15,423 nucleotides of DNA from CAIVPM01 sp049242885 (GTDB lineage: Bacteria > Bacteroidota > Bacteroidia > Chitinophagales > Chitinophagaceae). Position 1 is the first letter of the stretch; each line of letters opens with the position of its first letter. The stretch spans positions 1-15,423 of the forward strand of contig JBMLOQ010000086.1 in assembly GCA_049242885.1 (NCBI GenBank). The letters run 5' to 3'. The translations under genes were made by a program, and so were the position numbers. Under the pieces are notes generated by a model that had not been told where the DNA came from, searched no databases, and worked only from the letters and a program-made list of their open reading frames with translations. Shown here piece by piece: positions 1 through 7,385 of the stretch.

Positions 1-9
1 TTTATTTTT

Positions 10-41
10 GATTGATTGATTTGATGATTGGTTGATTGATG
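10..41. repeat. GATT-type simple repeat
   Basis: A degenerate run of GATT/GATG units on the plus strand, interrupted by TTGATGATTG. It lies beyond the 3' end of hmgA and directly beside the 24-bp repeat. It has no coding potential. The low-complexity character is plain in the sequence; any role is unknown. Confidence 0.7.
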
Positions 42-42
42 A

Positions 43-100
43 ATTTACTAATTATCACATTTTCACATTTACTAATCTTCACATTTTCACATTTACTAAT
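43..100. repeat. 24-bp tandem direct repeat, about 2.4 copies
   Basis: Positions 55-76 and 79-100 are identical over 22 bases, TCACATTTTCACAT followed by TTACTAAT, with a 2-base variable spacer. A third, partial copy (ATTTACTAAT) at 43-52 keeps the same 24-base period. Each unit holds a smaller TCACATTT repeat inside it. The array ends 4 bases from the hmgA stop codon. Short intergenic arrays of this kind are, from memory, common in Bacteroidota. It is too short and too irregular to be a CRISPR. Confidence 0.8.
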
Positions 101-104
101 TAAA

Positions 105-1262
105 CTACTCTGCCCAGCTCATTGTATATCCTTTATTTTCTATTTCCAAAGCTTGTTTTGTAAGCATTAATGGATGAAAAGTATCTACCATTACAGCTAA
201 TTCTTGTGTTTCTTTTTTGCCAATACTTTTTTCTACAGCACCTGGGTGTGGTCCATGAGGGATGCCTGCAGGGTGCAAGGTCATCATACCTCGTGTTACA
301 TTTTTTCTACTCATAAAATCACCATCTACATAATACAACAACTCATCACTATCAATATTACTGTGGTTATAAGGTGCTGGAATGGCTTGTGGATGATAAT
401 CGTACAAACGAGGACAAAAACTACAAATTACAAAATTATTGGCATCGAAAGTTTGATGCACTGGTGGTGGCTGATGTACACGACCTGTAATGGGTTCAAA
501 GTTATGAATGCTAAATATATAGGGGTAGCAACAACCATCCCAGCCCACCACATCAAATGGATGATGGGCGTAGTGCAAGCCATATAAAACGCCTTTCTTT
601 TTTGTTTTTATTATAAAATCACCCTCAGCGTCAATAGTTTGTAAGTTTGATGGTGGTATAATATCACGCTCACAATAAGGTGAATTTTCGAGCAACTGAC
701 CATACTTACTAATGTATCTTTTTGGGTAACGAATTGGGCTAAAGCTTTCTACAATAAATAATCTATTATGCTGCGTTTCAAATATAATTTGATAAATACT
801 ACCACGGGGAATGACTATATAATCACCATAAGTAAAAGCCAATTCACCATACTGAGTAAGCAACTTTCCACTGCCTTCGTGAATAAAAATTACCTCATCT
901 GCATCTGCATTTTTAAAAAAATAATCTTGCATACTTTGTTGTGGTGCAGCAAGTGAAATATGGCAATCATTATTTACTAAAATGGGTGTTCTGCTTTGTA
1001 AATAGTCTGATTTTGGTTGCACATTAAATCCTTCAAAACTTCGATGTTGCAACATTTTCTCCTCGGCAATTTCAGGTGCAATATTTATGGGCTCATCGGT
1101 TTTTATTATTTGAGTTGGAGGATGAATATGGTACAACAAAGAATAATCGTTGCTAAAACCTTCGGTACTAAATAATTGCTCTGAATACAAATCACCATTT
1201 GGCTTGCGAAATTGTGTGTGGCGTTTTTGAGGAACAGTTCCTAATTTTTGATAATGTGGCAT
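105..1262 (-). CDS. hmgA: Homogentisate 1,2-dioxygenase
   Basis: A 385-residue cupin-type Fe(II) dioxygenase. It opens the ring of homogentisate to give maleylacetoacetate in tyrosine/phenylalanine breakdown, presumably in the cytosol. The C-terminal half carries the family signature: VHQPPPVHQTF (about 262-272), the iron-site segment H300-S-N-I-D-S-D-E307, and LHPAGIPHGPHPG (329-341) with H330 and H336. The first two iron ligands should be H300 and either E307 or D306. The cupin pattern E-x6-G favours E307, although ungapped alignment to human E341 gives D306. I chose the ATG at 1262. A longer in-frame reading from TTG at 1334 would run through an intrinsic terminator (1307-1331) and add residues unlike the family. 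A possible -7 element, TACCTTCG, lies about 20 bases before the ATG but is weak. No other tyrosine-catabolism gene is in the window. Confidence 0.92.
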   Translation of the reverse strand: MPHYQKLGTVPQKRHTQFRKPNGDLYSEQLFSTEGFSNDYSLLYHIHPPTQIIKTDEPINIAPEIAEEKMLQHRSFEGFNVQPKSDYLQSRTPILVNNDCHISLAAPQQSMQDYFFKNADADEVIFIHEGSGKLLTQYGELAFTYGDYIVIPRGSIYQIIFETQHNRLFIVESFSPIRYPKRYISKYGQLLENSPYCERDIIPPSNLQTIDAEGDFIIKTKKKGVLYGLHYAHHPFDVVGWDGCCYPYIFSIHNFEPITGRVHQPPPVHQTFDANNFVICSFCPRLYDYHPQAIPAPYNHSNIDSDELLYYVDGDFMSRKNVTRGMMTLHPAGIPHGPHPGAVEKSIGKKETQELAVMVDTFHPLMLTKQALEIENKGYTMSWAE

Positions 1263-1306
1263 AACAATACAATTAAAAAACGAAGGTAAAGGAATAGTAC
1301 TAACAT

Positions 1307-1331
1307 AAAAAAGGCTGCTAAAAAAGCAGCC
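1307..1331 (-). terminator. Intrinsic terminator after the four-helix membrane gene
   Basis: Read on the minus strand this is a perfect 7-bp stem, GGCTGCT / AGCAGCC, around a 5-T loop, followed at once by six T residues. It starts 8 bases past the TAA of the four-helix membrane protein gene. It therefore closes the upstream transcription unit and makes it likely that hmgA has its own promoter in the roughly 44 bases between the terminator and its ATG. It also argues against the extended hmgA start at 1334. Confidence 0.85.
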
Positions 1332-1338
1332 CAATATT

Positions 1339-1806
1339 TTAACTTAAGGGTCTAAACCAAGGAACTTCTGCAAATCTAAAAGGCCATGGAATACTAGCAA
1401 ATAGTACTACAAAAGATATAATATAAAACCACATTAATTTTTTGTGTTTGGCTACATCATCAAGTGTTGTGTTTTTTGTAACACGGCGTGATAGGGTTAC
1501 TAATACTACAAAAACTAACATTCCCACAAAATGTTCTACTGCCCAAAACCTCATTACCTTATCTTTCATCACAGCTCCAAAACCAAGCTCATTGATATAG
1601 GCGAACCCTTTTCCTCCAAAAAAATAATTGTACAAACCAATTAAAAAATTAAGGTGTGCAAAAATCAATAAACGGAGATTCCAATTTTTATCAAATTGAG
1701 AAAAAGGCTTTTCGTTATTAAGAACTGTTCTGGCAATATTTATAATTAATACTATAACAATTACCCACCTTAATAAACTGTGTAATCCAAGAATCCAATT
1801 GTACAT
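1339..1806 (-). CDS. Four-helix integral membrane protein, 'cytochrome B-like' Bacteroidota family
   Basis: A 155-residue hydrophobic protein with four predicted membrane segments at about 4-28, 45-66, 86-109 and 123-143. A charged loop (about 110-122) and an aromatic tail (FRFAEVPWFRPL) are also visible. The start (HSLLRW) and the EHF..M motif match a short Bacteroidota family that I remember being annotated as 'cytochrome B' or hypothetical; no search was possible. H9, H51 and H92 each fall in a different membrane segment and could be heme ligands, which is inference. The gene starts 49 bases after the 48-residue gene and ends just before an intrinsic terminator, so it may be the last gene of the hisS unit. 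The neighbouring hmgA lies beyond that terminator and is probably not functionally tied to it. Biochemical function is unknown. Confidence 0.75.
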   Translation of the reverse strand: MYNWILGLHSLLRWVIVIVLIINIARTVLNNEKPFSQFDKNWNLRLLIFAHLNFLIGLYNYFFGGKGFAYINELGFGAVMKDKVMRFWAVEHFVGMLVFVVLVTLSRRVTKNTTLDDVAKHKKLMWFYIISFVVLFASIPWPFRFAEVPWFRPLS

Positions 1807-1855
1807 ATAATTTTTTTTGCAATATATATTAAATTAATTTAAATCCTAATATTAT

Positions 1856-2002
1856 TTAATTTTTTTTTAATAATAATCCACCAGCAAGCACGCCCAAAAC
1901 CAATCCTATTAACAATCCAATCTTCACATTTTTTATTGCAAAGCCTATGATAAGCCCAATAATTATAAGGGTTGCAGCTCCTATTCTTTTTCGTGGTTGC
2001 AT
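1856..2002 (-). CDS. 48-residue two-helix glycine-zipper membrane protein
   Basis: A small open reading frame with an ATG start whose first base lies one nucleotide after the PIG-L stop codon (TAG-T-ATG), and a TAA stop. The N-terminus is basic (MQPRKR). Helix 1 spans about 7-23 and contains G16-x3-G20. A short NVK turn follows, then helix 2 at about 28-45, with glycines at 29, 33, 37 and 41: a regular GxxxGxxxGxxxG zipper. The end is KKN. Such spacing favours tight helix packing or oligomers in the membrane. The near-touching spacing suggests translational coupling to the PIG-L gene. I do not recognise a named family. A chance reading frame is possible, but the start placement, the clean amphipathic and charged layout and the absence of other coding in these 197 bases support a real gene. 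Confidence 0.65.
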   Translation of the reverse strand: MQPRKRIGAATLIIIGLIIGFAIKNVKIGLLIGLVLGVLAGGLLLKKN

Positions 2003-2003
2003 A

Positions 2004-4499
2004 CTATTTATTGTTTTGTAAAGAAATAATATTTGCCATTAATTTCATAGCACCATTTACACCAGCAGGAAGTTGTCTAAACATGGCGAGGCTTAAATAA
2101 ACCATATTTCCTTTTCCATAAGGTGCAATGATCAAACTACCAGTACTAGATTTTTCATTTGTGTCGTTCATTTGTATAGGGCTTACAAAGGAAGCATCTA
2201 ATTTATCGGCCTGATAAGTGCTTCTTTCCTGAACCCAATTATCAAAATCGGCACTATCTATTTTGTTTGGGTAATTAAACACGCTATGATTGGGTAAAAC
2301 CATTGTAACTTTTGCATTTTCTTCAGTAACTCTACTACTTGAGTTTACTGTAAAGTTATATGGACCTACAGCAATTTTTTTATTACCTACAAAAGCACTT
2401 CGTAAATATTGCACTATAAAGTTGCCGCCAGAATTTATGTAGTCATTAATAATGTTGTTTTTATTGGTTAGCCATTCATGAATATTATGTGCTCTTATGC
2501 CACAAACTACAGCTTTATATTGTTTTAAATTTTGAAGATTTAAATCTTTTTCTTGCAATATATCAACTGAAAAACCAAACTGAGCAAGTATTTCAGGAAC
2601 TTTGTCGCCAGCACCAACAATATAACCTACTTTTTTGCCAACAGTTTTAATTGAAGTGATTAAAGTTTTTTGAACTGCCGGCTTAAAATAGATTAAGTTG
2701 GGAATATGGTTGTATTTTATTTGTACATCGTACAAAGCTGGTTGATGATTATCTAGCTGAAAACTATCTACAATTTCATCATAATTATATACTTTTTTTG
2801 CAACATCAATAACAGTACTGAACTCTTTTTGAATAAATGGTTTTTCCGACAGACTGTCAAACAACCAAGATTGATGATTTTTTAAAATAGAAATGGTATT
2901 ATTTGATGTAGAAGTAGAATAATAATTTATGGCTACATTATTACTTTTTTTTGAATCAAATATCACTACCTCATTTTTTTGCTTAACAATTGTTTTAGGC
3001 AAAATTGGTAAAGGTTGATACAATTCTCCCCTTACTAAATCAACATATTTATAATAAATTGGCTTGCGAAACGTAAATAATTTGTCTTCAATCTCAATTT
3101 CAAATAAGGCATAAAAAGAAGCATCACTATTAGCTTTACCAATAAATGCAGGATTACTTACCTGAAACATGCCATCGTTACTAGAGTTTTCTTTAAGCCA
3201 ATAAGGTTGGCTAATTTCCTTATCAACCAATATTGTTGCAGATGCTGTAAATGGTTTTAAAATTTGTAAAGATTGGGTTTTCTTACTATGGTAAGATTCT
3301 AGATGAATAGATTTGATATTGATATTAACTGGACTGCGTTTTACAGCCAAAAAATTTACTTTTAAACTGTCTCCTTGTACAGCAATATCTTGTGATGTAG
3401 TTGCCTCAATAACTAAGCTAGTACATGCTTCAATCAAATCTTTAACTTCATTTAGCTTGGTTGTTTTCCAATTTTCTTGCATATTACTAGATAGCAATAC
3501 ATCTTCCAACAAATCTATTTTACTATAAATGTTTATTAATTCCTTTACAGTTTTTGATGGCTGTTCAAAACTAAAATTTTTGATGGCATCAGCAATTAAG
3601 CTGTCGATTGTTGCTCCTCCGTTTTTGAATCTTTTAAAGCTAGTTTCAACATTTTCAAACAAATCGGTTGTTGCATTTTCACCATTTACATAACTAAAAT
3701 ATTCTATCAAAGTTCCTCTTCTTTTGGCTCTACCTTCACCTTGACTTTTGTGCATACTTCTTGCTTCAGCACCAATTTCTCCATAACTTTTGCCTAACAA
3801 AGCATTAAAACCACTTACATCTATTTTAAGTTGATTTTCATCGGTTGTGTTGTTGCTTCCAAAATTAAACGTATTCCAATACAGTCTTTTAGCTGCCCAA
3901 GCACTTACACCAAAATTAAATTGTTCAGGAAATTTTGCAACATCTGCAGCTGCTATAAATGCCTCATTGGCAAGTATTGCACTTGCTGCATGGTGCCCAT
4001 GTCCTGCCCTTGAATCTGGAGGAAAACGAGTGATAATTACATCAGGTTTAAACTTACGAATCACAAAAACTATGTCGGCCAACACCTTTTCTTTATCCCA
4101 AATTTTTAATGTTTCGTTGGATGATTTGCTGAAACCAAATTCATAAGCTCGTGTAAAATATTGTTCGGCTCCATCAATTTTTCTTGCAGCTAGTAATTCT
4201 TCTGTACGAATCATTCCTAATTCAACACCTTGTTCAGGGCCAATTAAATTTTGCCCACCGTCACCTCTGGTTAAGCTTAAGTAAGCCGTTCTGTATAACT
4301 TTTCTTTAGCAAAATAGGGCAACAAAGTATTGTTTTCGTCATCTGGATGGGCTGCAATGTATAAAACACTTCCACATACCTGAAGTTTTTTTAACTGCAA
4401 ATAAATTTCATTACTATTCTGTGGAATGTTTAACTGCTGAGCTTTTAAAAAGTTAGTAAACACCAAGCTTACACAAAAAATTAGAAAATGTTTATACAT
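2004..4499 (-). CDS. Secreted PIG-L (LmbE) family deacetylase with C-terminal GATase-like domain
   Basis: An 831-residue protein with a signal peptide (about 1-20, cut near LKA/QQ), so it is exported. The N-terminal PIG-L domain (about 40-280) has the zinc motif AHPDDE at 50-55 (H51, D54), TRGDGG at 77-82 and RAGHGHHAA at 164-172, whose last His is the likely third ligand. Known members of the family remove N-acetyl groups from GlcNAc-type sugars; the substrate here is not evident. The middle (about 310-610) looks like beta-rich linker or Ig-like material. Residues 620-831 resemble a class I glutamine amidotransferase/ThuA-like fold: VGYIVGAGD at the start, AVVCGIRAH around C666, and a closing APYGKGNMVYLSL. 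The length fits the Bacteroidota two-domain version. It begins 14 bases after hisS and is probably co-transcribed with it. Confidence 0.88.
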   Translation of the reverse strand: MYKHFLIFCVSLVFTNFLKAQQLNIPQNSNEIYLQLKKLQVCGSVLYIAAHPDDENNTLLPYFAKEKLYRTAYLSLTRGDGGQNLIGPEQGVELGMIRTEELLAARKIDGAEQYFTRAYEFGFSKSSNETLKIWDKEKVLADIVFVIRKFKPDVIITRFPPDSRAGHGHHAASAILANEAFIAAADVAKFPEQFNFGVSAWAAKRLYWNTFNFGSNNTTDENQLKIDVSGFNALLGKSYGEIGAEARSMHKSQGEGRAKRRGTLIEYFSYVNGENATTDLFENVETSFKRFKNGGATIDSLIADAIKNFSFEQPSKTVKELINIYSKIDLLEDVLLSSNMQENWKTTKLNEVKDLIEACTSLVIEATTSQDIAVQGDSLKVNFLAVKRSPVNINIKSIHLESYHSKKTQSLQILKPFTASATILVDKEISQPYWLKENSSNDGMFQVSNPAFIGKANSDASFYALFEIEIEDKLFTFRKPIYYKYVDLVRGELYQPLPILPKTIVKQKNEVVIFDSKKSNNVAINYYSTSTSNNTISILKNHQSWLFDSLSEKPFIQKEFSTVIDVAKKVYNYDEIVDSFQLDNHQPALYDVQIKYNHIPNLIYFKPAVQKTLITSIKTVGKKVGYIVGAGDKVPEILAQFGFSVDILQEKDLNLQNLKQYKAVVCGIRAHNIHEWLTNKNNIINDYINSGGNFIVQYLRSAFVGNKKIAVGPYNFTVNSSSRVTEENAKVTMVLPNHSVFNYPNKIDSADFDNWVQERSTYQADKLDASFVSPIQMNDTNEKSSTGSLIIAPYGKGNMVYLSLAMFRQLPAGVNGAMKLMANIISLQNNK

Positions 4500-4513
4500 T
4501 AATTATTAGAAAT

Positions 4514-5866
4514 TTATTGGTTTGTAAAAAAGGCCACAATTTCGGAAATTGGCATAGTTTGCTGAGTGCTTGTAGTTAAATTTTTTACAATGCAAGTATT
4601 GTTTTCTAATTCAGTTTTACCAATTATGAGTGCAAATGGAATTCCTTTTTTATCGGCATATTTAAATTGTTTATCAAATTTTGCCATTTCATGGTACAGT
4701 TCACAAGCAACATGGTTTTTTCTTAATTCCTGCATTACTTGCATTGTTTTTGTGGCTTCGGCATCACCTAAGTTAAAGCAGAGAACTTTTGTAGTTGTAT
4801 TAATGTTTGAAGGAAACAAATTTAACTCTTCCATTACGTCATAAATTCTATCAACACCAAAACTAATGCCAACACCAGGTACATTTGGTACTCCAAAAAG
4901 ACCAGTTAAATCGTCGTATCTACCACCACCTCCAATACTACCAATACTAGCTTGCAAGGCTTTTACTTCAAAAATTAAACCTGTGTAATAGTTTAATCCT
5001 CTAGCCAAGGTAAAATCTACAACAATTGGCAAATTTTGGTCGAGTAAAAATTGAATTTCGTTTAAACCTTCATTTGCTAGTTCACTTGGCAATAATTTTT
5101 TAATGGCTTCAATTTTTTCATTATTAGTGCCATTGATTTGCAAGTATTGTGTAATAACTCCAATTGAAACCTCATCTATGCTATTGTTGCTTAATTCCTC
5201 CTTTACTTTATCAATTCCTATTTTATCTAGTTTATCAATAGCAGTAGTTATAGTAGTCATGTTTTGCAAACCTCCACAACTATCAGCAAGTGCAGCTAAA
5301 ATTTTTCTACTATTCACTTTTAAAGCCACTTCAATACCAAATTTTGTAAATACTGTATTGTAGATATTAACTAAGTCTACTTCGTTCCATAAGCTTTTGC
5401 TACCTACAACATCAGCATCACACTGATAAAACTCTCTGTATCTGCCTTTTTGAGGTCTATCTGCACGCCAAACAGGTTGCATTTGATAACGTTTATAGGG
5501 CATTGTTAATTGCCCAAAGTTCATGGCTACGTATCTTGCAAAAGGTATAGTTAAATCGTACTTTAATGCTCGTTCTGTAATGGCTGTGCTCGATTTTCCA
5601 GAAATAATTTTCTCGAAACCTTCTTGTGTTTTGGCTAGTTTATCTTTATTGTCTAATCCATTATTTAGCACTTTAAAAATTAGTTTATCGCCTTCATCGC
5701 CATATTTGCCCATTAGCGTTTCAAGATTTTCTAAAGCTGGAGTTTGCAACGGCTCAAAACCAAATAATTCAAAGGTATTTTTTATGGTACTAAAAATATA
5801 TTCTCGCTTGCGTAAAACTGCTGCATTGAAATCTCTTGTACCTTGTGGTAAAGATGGTTTTGCCAT
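4514..5866 (-). CDS. hisS: Histidyl-tRNA synthetase
   Basis: A 450-residue class II aminoacyl-tRNA synthetase that charges tRNA-His in the cytosol. The N-terminus PQGTRDF (7-13) is typical. Motif 2 is RADRPQKGRYREFYQ (134-148), the histidine-A motif is LARGLNYYTG (287-296), followed by GGGGRYDDL (312-320), and motif 3 is GVGISFGVDR (331-340). A C-terminal anticodon-binding domain runs from about 358 to 450. All signature motifs are intact and the length is normal. The ATG at 5866 gives the expected MAKPSLPQGTRDF start. A good Bacteroidota promoter lies just upstream (5889-5923). The next gene, the PIG-L deacetylase, follows after only 14 bases. Confidence 0.97.
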   Translation of the reverse strand: MAKPSLPQGTRDFNAAVLRKREYIFSTIKNTFELFGFEPLQTPALENLETLMGKYGDEGDKLIFKVLNNGLDNKDKLAKTQEGFEKIISGKSSTAITERALKYDLTIPFARYVAMNFGQLTMPYKRYQMQPVWRADRPQKGRYREFYQCDADVVGSKSLWNEVDLVNIYNTVFTKFGIEVALKVNSRKILAALADSCGGLQNMTTITTAIDKLDKIGIDKVKEELSNNSIDEVSIGVITQYLQINGTNNEKIEAIKKLLPSELANEGLNEIQFLLDQNLPIVVDFTLARGLNYYTGLIFEVKALQASIGSIGGGGRYDDLTGLFGVPNVPGVGISFGVDRIYDVMEELNLFPSNINTTTKVLCFNLGDAEATKTMQVMQELRKNHVACELYHEMAKFDKQFKYADKKGIPFALIIGKTELENNTCIVKNLTTSTQQTMPISEIVAFFTNQ

Positions 5867-5888
5867 GATGTTTAAAAATTAAAGTGGG

Positions 5889-5923
5889 CAAAAATACTAG
5901 CTACATCATTAAACTTTTACAAA
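5889..5923 (-). promoter_or_regulatory. Bacteroidota-type promoter for hisS
   Basis: On the minus strand a perfect -7 element, TATTTTTG (5896-5889, consensus TAnnTTTG), is preceded 23 bases upstream by TTTG (5923-5920) as the -33 element. A spacing of 23 is at the long end of what is known for Flavobacterium-type sigma factors. The start of transcription would fall around 5882, leaving a leader of about 15 bases before the hisS ATG. It sits in the only gap of any size (62 bases) between the phosphatase gene and hisS. Confidence 0.55.
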
Positions 5924-5928
5924 TTTTA

Positions 5929-6384
5929 TTAGTGGTATTTTTTTACAATAGCTTCACAAGCTTGGAACAACATATCATAAACCTTGTAATATCCATCAAT
6001 AGTCCCATACCAAGGATCTGGAACTTCTAGGTTTTGATTGGGATAAATTTCGTTTAAAATGAATTCTACTTTTTCAGGATTAAAATCTTGCCCAGTAATT
6101 TTCTTAACTGCTTGATAATTTTGGGCATCCATCACATAAATTTTGTCGAAAATGTGGATGTCGTTTTGGGTAAATTTTCTACATCGTTGCATGCTTATAT
6201 TTATATCATTTGCTTCTGCCACTTTAATTGAAAGCTTATGTGGAGCTTCCCCAATATGATATCCATTTGTACCTGCACTATCTACCTGCCAATTTAACTG
6301 ATGTTTTTTTACCAAATGCTCTAGAATTCCATGTGCTAATGGGCTTCTACAAATATTTCCAAGGCAAACCATTAAAACCTTCAT
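5929..6384 (-). CDS. Low-molecular-weight protein-tyrosine phosphatase
   Basis: A 151-residue cytosolic phosphatase of the LMW-PTP family, which removes phosphate from phosphotyrosine through a cysteine intermediate. The P-loop is C7-LGNIC-R13-S14 (CX5RS), with nucleophile C7 and phosphate-binding R13. The general acid is D123 in DPWYG (123-127). Length and layout match the family. The ATG at 6384 places the P-loop at the usual residue 7. In exopolysaccharide loci such enzymes pair with tyrosine kinases, but no kinase or polysaccharide gene is present here, so the substrate is unknown. The gene follows the alpha/beta hydrolase with a 3-base gap, read TAA-TAA-ATG, so the two are almost surely co-transcribed. 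Confidence 0.93.
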   Translation of the reverse strand: MKVLMVCLGNICRSPLAHGILEHLVKKHQLNWQVDSAGTNGYHIGEAPHKLSIKVAEANDINISMQRCRKFTQNDIHIFDKIYVMDAQNYQAVKKITGQDFNPEKVEFILNEIYPNQNLEVPDPWYGTIDGYYKVYDMLFQACEAIVKKYH

Positions 6385-6387
6385 TTA

Positions 6388-7344
6388 TTAATTTTTAAGA
6401 AAACTATCAACGTTTGTAAACCATTTTTCAAAATCATGCTTACATAAGCTTTGATGTGCAGCACTATCGTAAACTATTAATTGTTTTTTACTATTGATTG
6501 CATTATAAATATCGTAAGTTTCTTTGCTACTCACTCGTGGATCTTGTTTACCCCATTGCAATAAAATAGGACATTTAATTTTTGAAGCATAATCTTTCGG
6601 TTTGTAATCAAATGCCCAAAAACCTTGTTGAGTGCCACCCCAAAAAGTTAGTAAAGTACTTATTGGTTGTTCTGGCAATTTCATCATTCTTACCCTGCCT
6701 TTTACAGCATCTTGTAAAGTTGCAAAAGGCATTTCGCAAATAATTTTAATAGGTTTAAGGTTATACTCATCTACAGCTTTTAATATGGTTGCAGCACCCA
6801 TACTTATACCCCACAATATAATATCTTCATTATACTTTTGCTTTATATAATTGTATGCAATTAACACGTCGTTGGTTTCACTAAAACCAATAGTACAAAT
6901 ATTCCCTTGACTGTTTCCATGAGCCCTAAAATCTACCAAAAAAACCCTGTACCCCATACTATCAAAAGCTTCTGCTTCTTTTAAAACCCCTGATTTGTTG
7001 CCTCCATGCCCATGAAACATTATTACTGTTTTTGAAAATATTCTGTTTTGATTGGGCAAATTATAACTTTCCCAAGCCTCAATTAAAAGACTATCATTGT
7101 TTTTTAAATATACATTTTTATGAGGCAGCAAAAAGCTATCTGCATTCTTCTTTTTGGGATAATTTACCCCAAAAAACATAGCACTAAATTTTTCAGTACC
7201 ACTCATTTCTTCAGGTTTTTTTAAGGGTGCTGCATCATCATAAAAATGAGTAAATTTATATGCATGAAAAGCAGTAATTATATTAAGCAATAAAAAGAGA
7301 AAGAGTAGTAATATGCCTAATTTTTTAATCCATTTTTTAAACAT
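6388..7344 (-). CDS. Membrane-anchored alpha/beta hydrolase
   Basis: A 318-residue serine hydrolase. An N-terminal membrane segment or uncleaved signal (about 8-27, after MFKKWIKK) anchors it, with the catalytic domain likely in the periplasm. The oxyanion-side motif is FHGHGG (110-115) and the nucleophile elbow is GISMG (179-183) with S181. The probable acid and base are D268 (GKQDPR) and H297 (AAHQS). This resembles the BAAT/abhydrolase group of Bacteroidota; substrate cannot be told from sequence. I chose the ATG at 7344, because the longer reading starts at TTG three codons upstream and offers nothing more. It shares a divergent intergenic region with the next alpha/beta hydrolase, and the phosphatase follows after 3 bases. 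Confidence 0.88.
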   Translation of the reverse strand: MFKKWIKKLGILLLFLFLLLNIITAFHAYKFTHFYDDAAPLKKPEEMSGTEKFSAMFFGVNYPKKKNADSFLLPHKNVYLKNNDSLLIEAWESYNLPNQNRIFSKTVIMFHGHGGNKSGVLKEAEAFDSMGYRVFLVDFRAHGNSQGNICTIGFSETNDVLIAYNYIKQKYNEDIILWGISMGAATILKAVDEYNLKPIKIICEMPFATLQDAVKGRVRMMKLPEQPISTLLTFWGGTQQGFWAFDYKPKDYASKIKCPILLQWGKQDPRVSSKETYDIYNAINSKKQLIVYDSAAHQSLCKHDFEKWFTNVDSFLKN

Positions 7345-7350
7345 GTGGAG

Positions 7351-7362
7351 CAATTTAAATTG
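7351..7362. repeat. 12-bp perfect palindrome CAATTTAAATTG
   Basis: A perfect 12-base palindrome 6 bases before the ATG of the membrane-anchored hydrolase. It would overlie the start of that transcript and could be an operator or simply AT-rich chance. Together with the 18-base palindrome close by it makes a paired dyad in the divergent region. Confidence 0.4.
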
Positions 7363-7367
7363 TTGTA

Positions 7368-7385
7368 AAATAAACTAGTTTATTT
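7368..7385. promoter_or_regulatory. 18-bp perfect palindrome in the divergent intergenic region
   Basis: AAATAAACTAGTTTATTT is an exact inverted repeat with no loop, centred on CTAG. It lies 24 bases upstream of the membrane-anchored hydrolase ATG within the 179-base divergent region, where a regulator site would be expected. By rough reckoning a dyad this long could occur by chance about once in a window this AT-rich, so the operator call is tentative. No clear promoter pair is visible in the region. The nearest, TTTATTTG at 7481-7488 on the plus strand, has one mismatch to TAnnTTTG and no good -33. Confidence 0.35.

Noticed and set aside
43..100. Possible CRISPR array
   Set aside because: Repeats are separated by only 2 bases, with no spacers and no cas genes nearby.
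442..459. GCATC/GATGC inverted repeat
   Set aside because: It is a short 5-bp arm inside the hmgA coding sequence with no T run, and the bases between are coding.
204..587. 127-codon plus-strand frame
   Set aside because: It lies fully inside hmgA on the opposite strand, with a Cys/His/Trp-rich composition typical of an antisense shadow.
1921..1932. Resemblance to the 24-bp repeat (CTTCACATTTT)
   Set aside because: It is a short match inside the 48-residue gene, explained by AT-rich coding for NVK.
3847..4146. 99-codon plus-strand frame within the PIG-L gene
   Set aside because: It is antisense to the conserved zinc-binding domain and has no recognisable motif.
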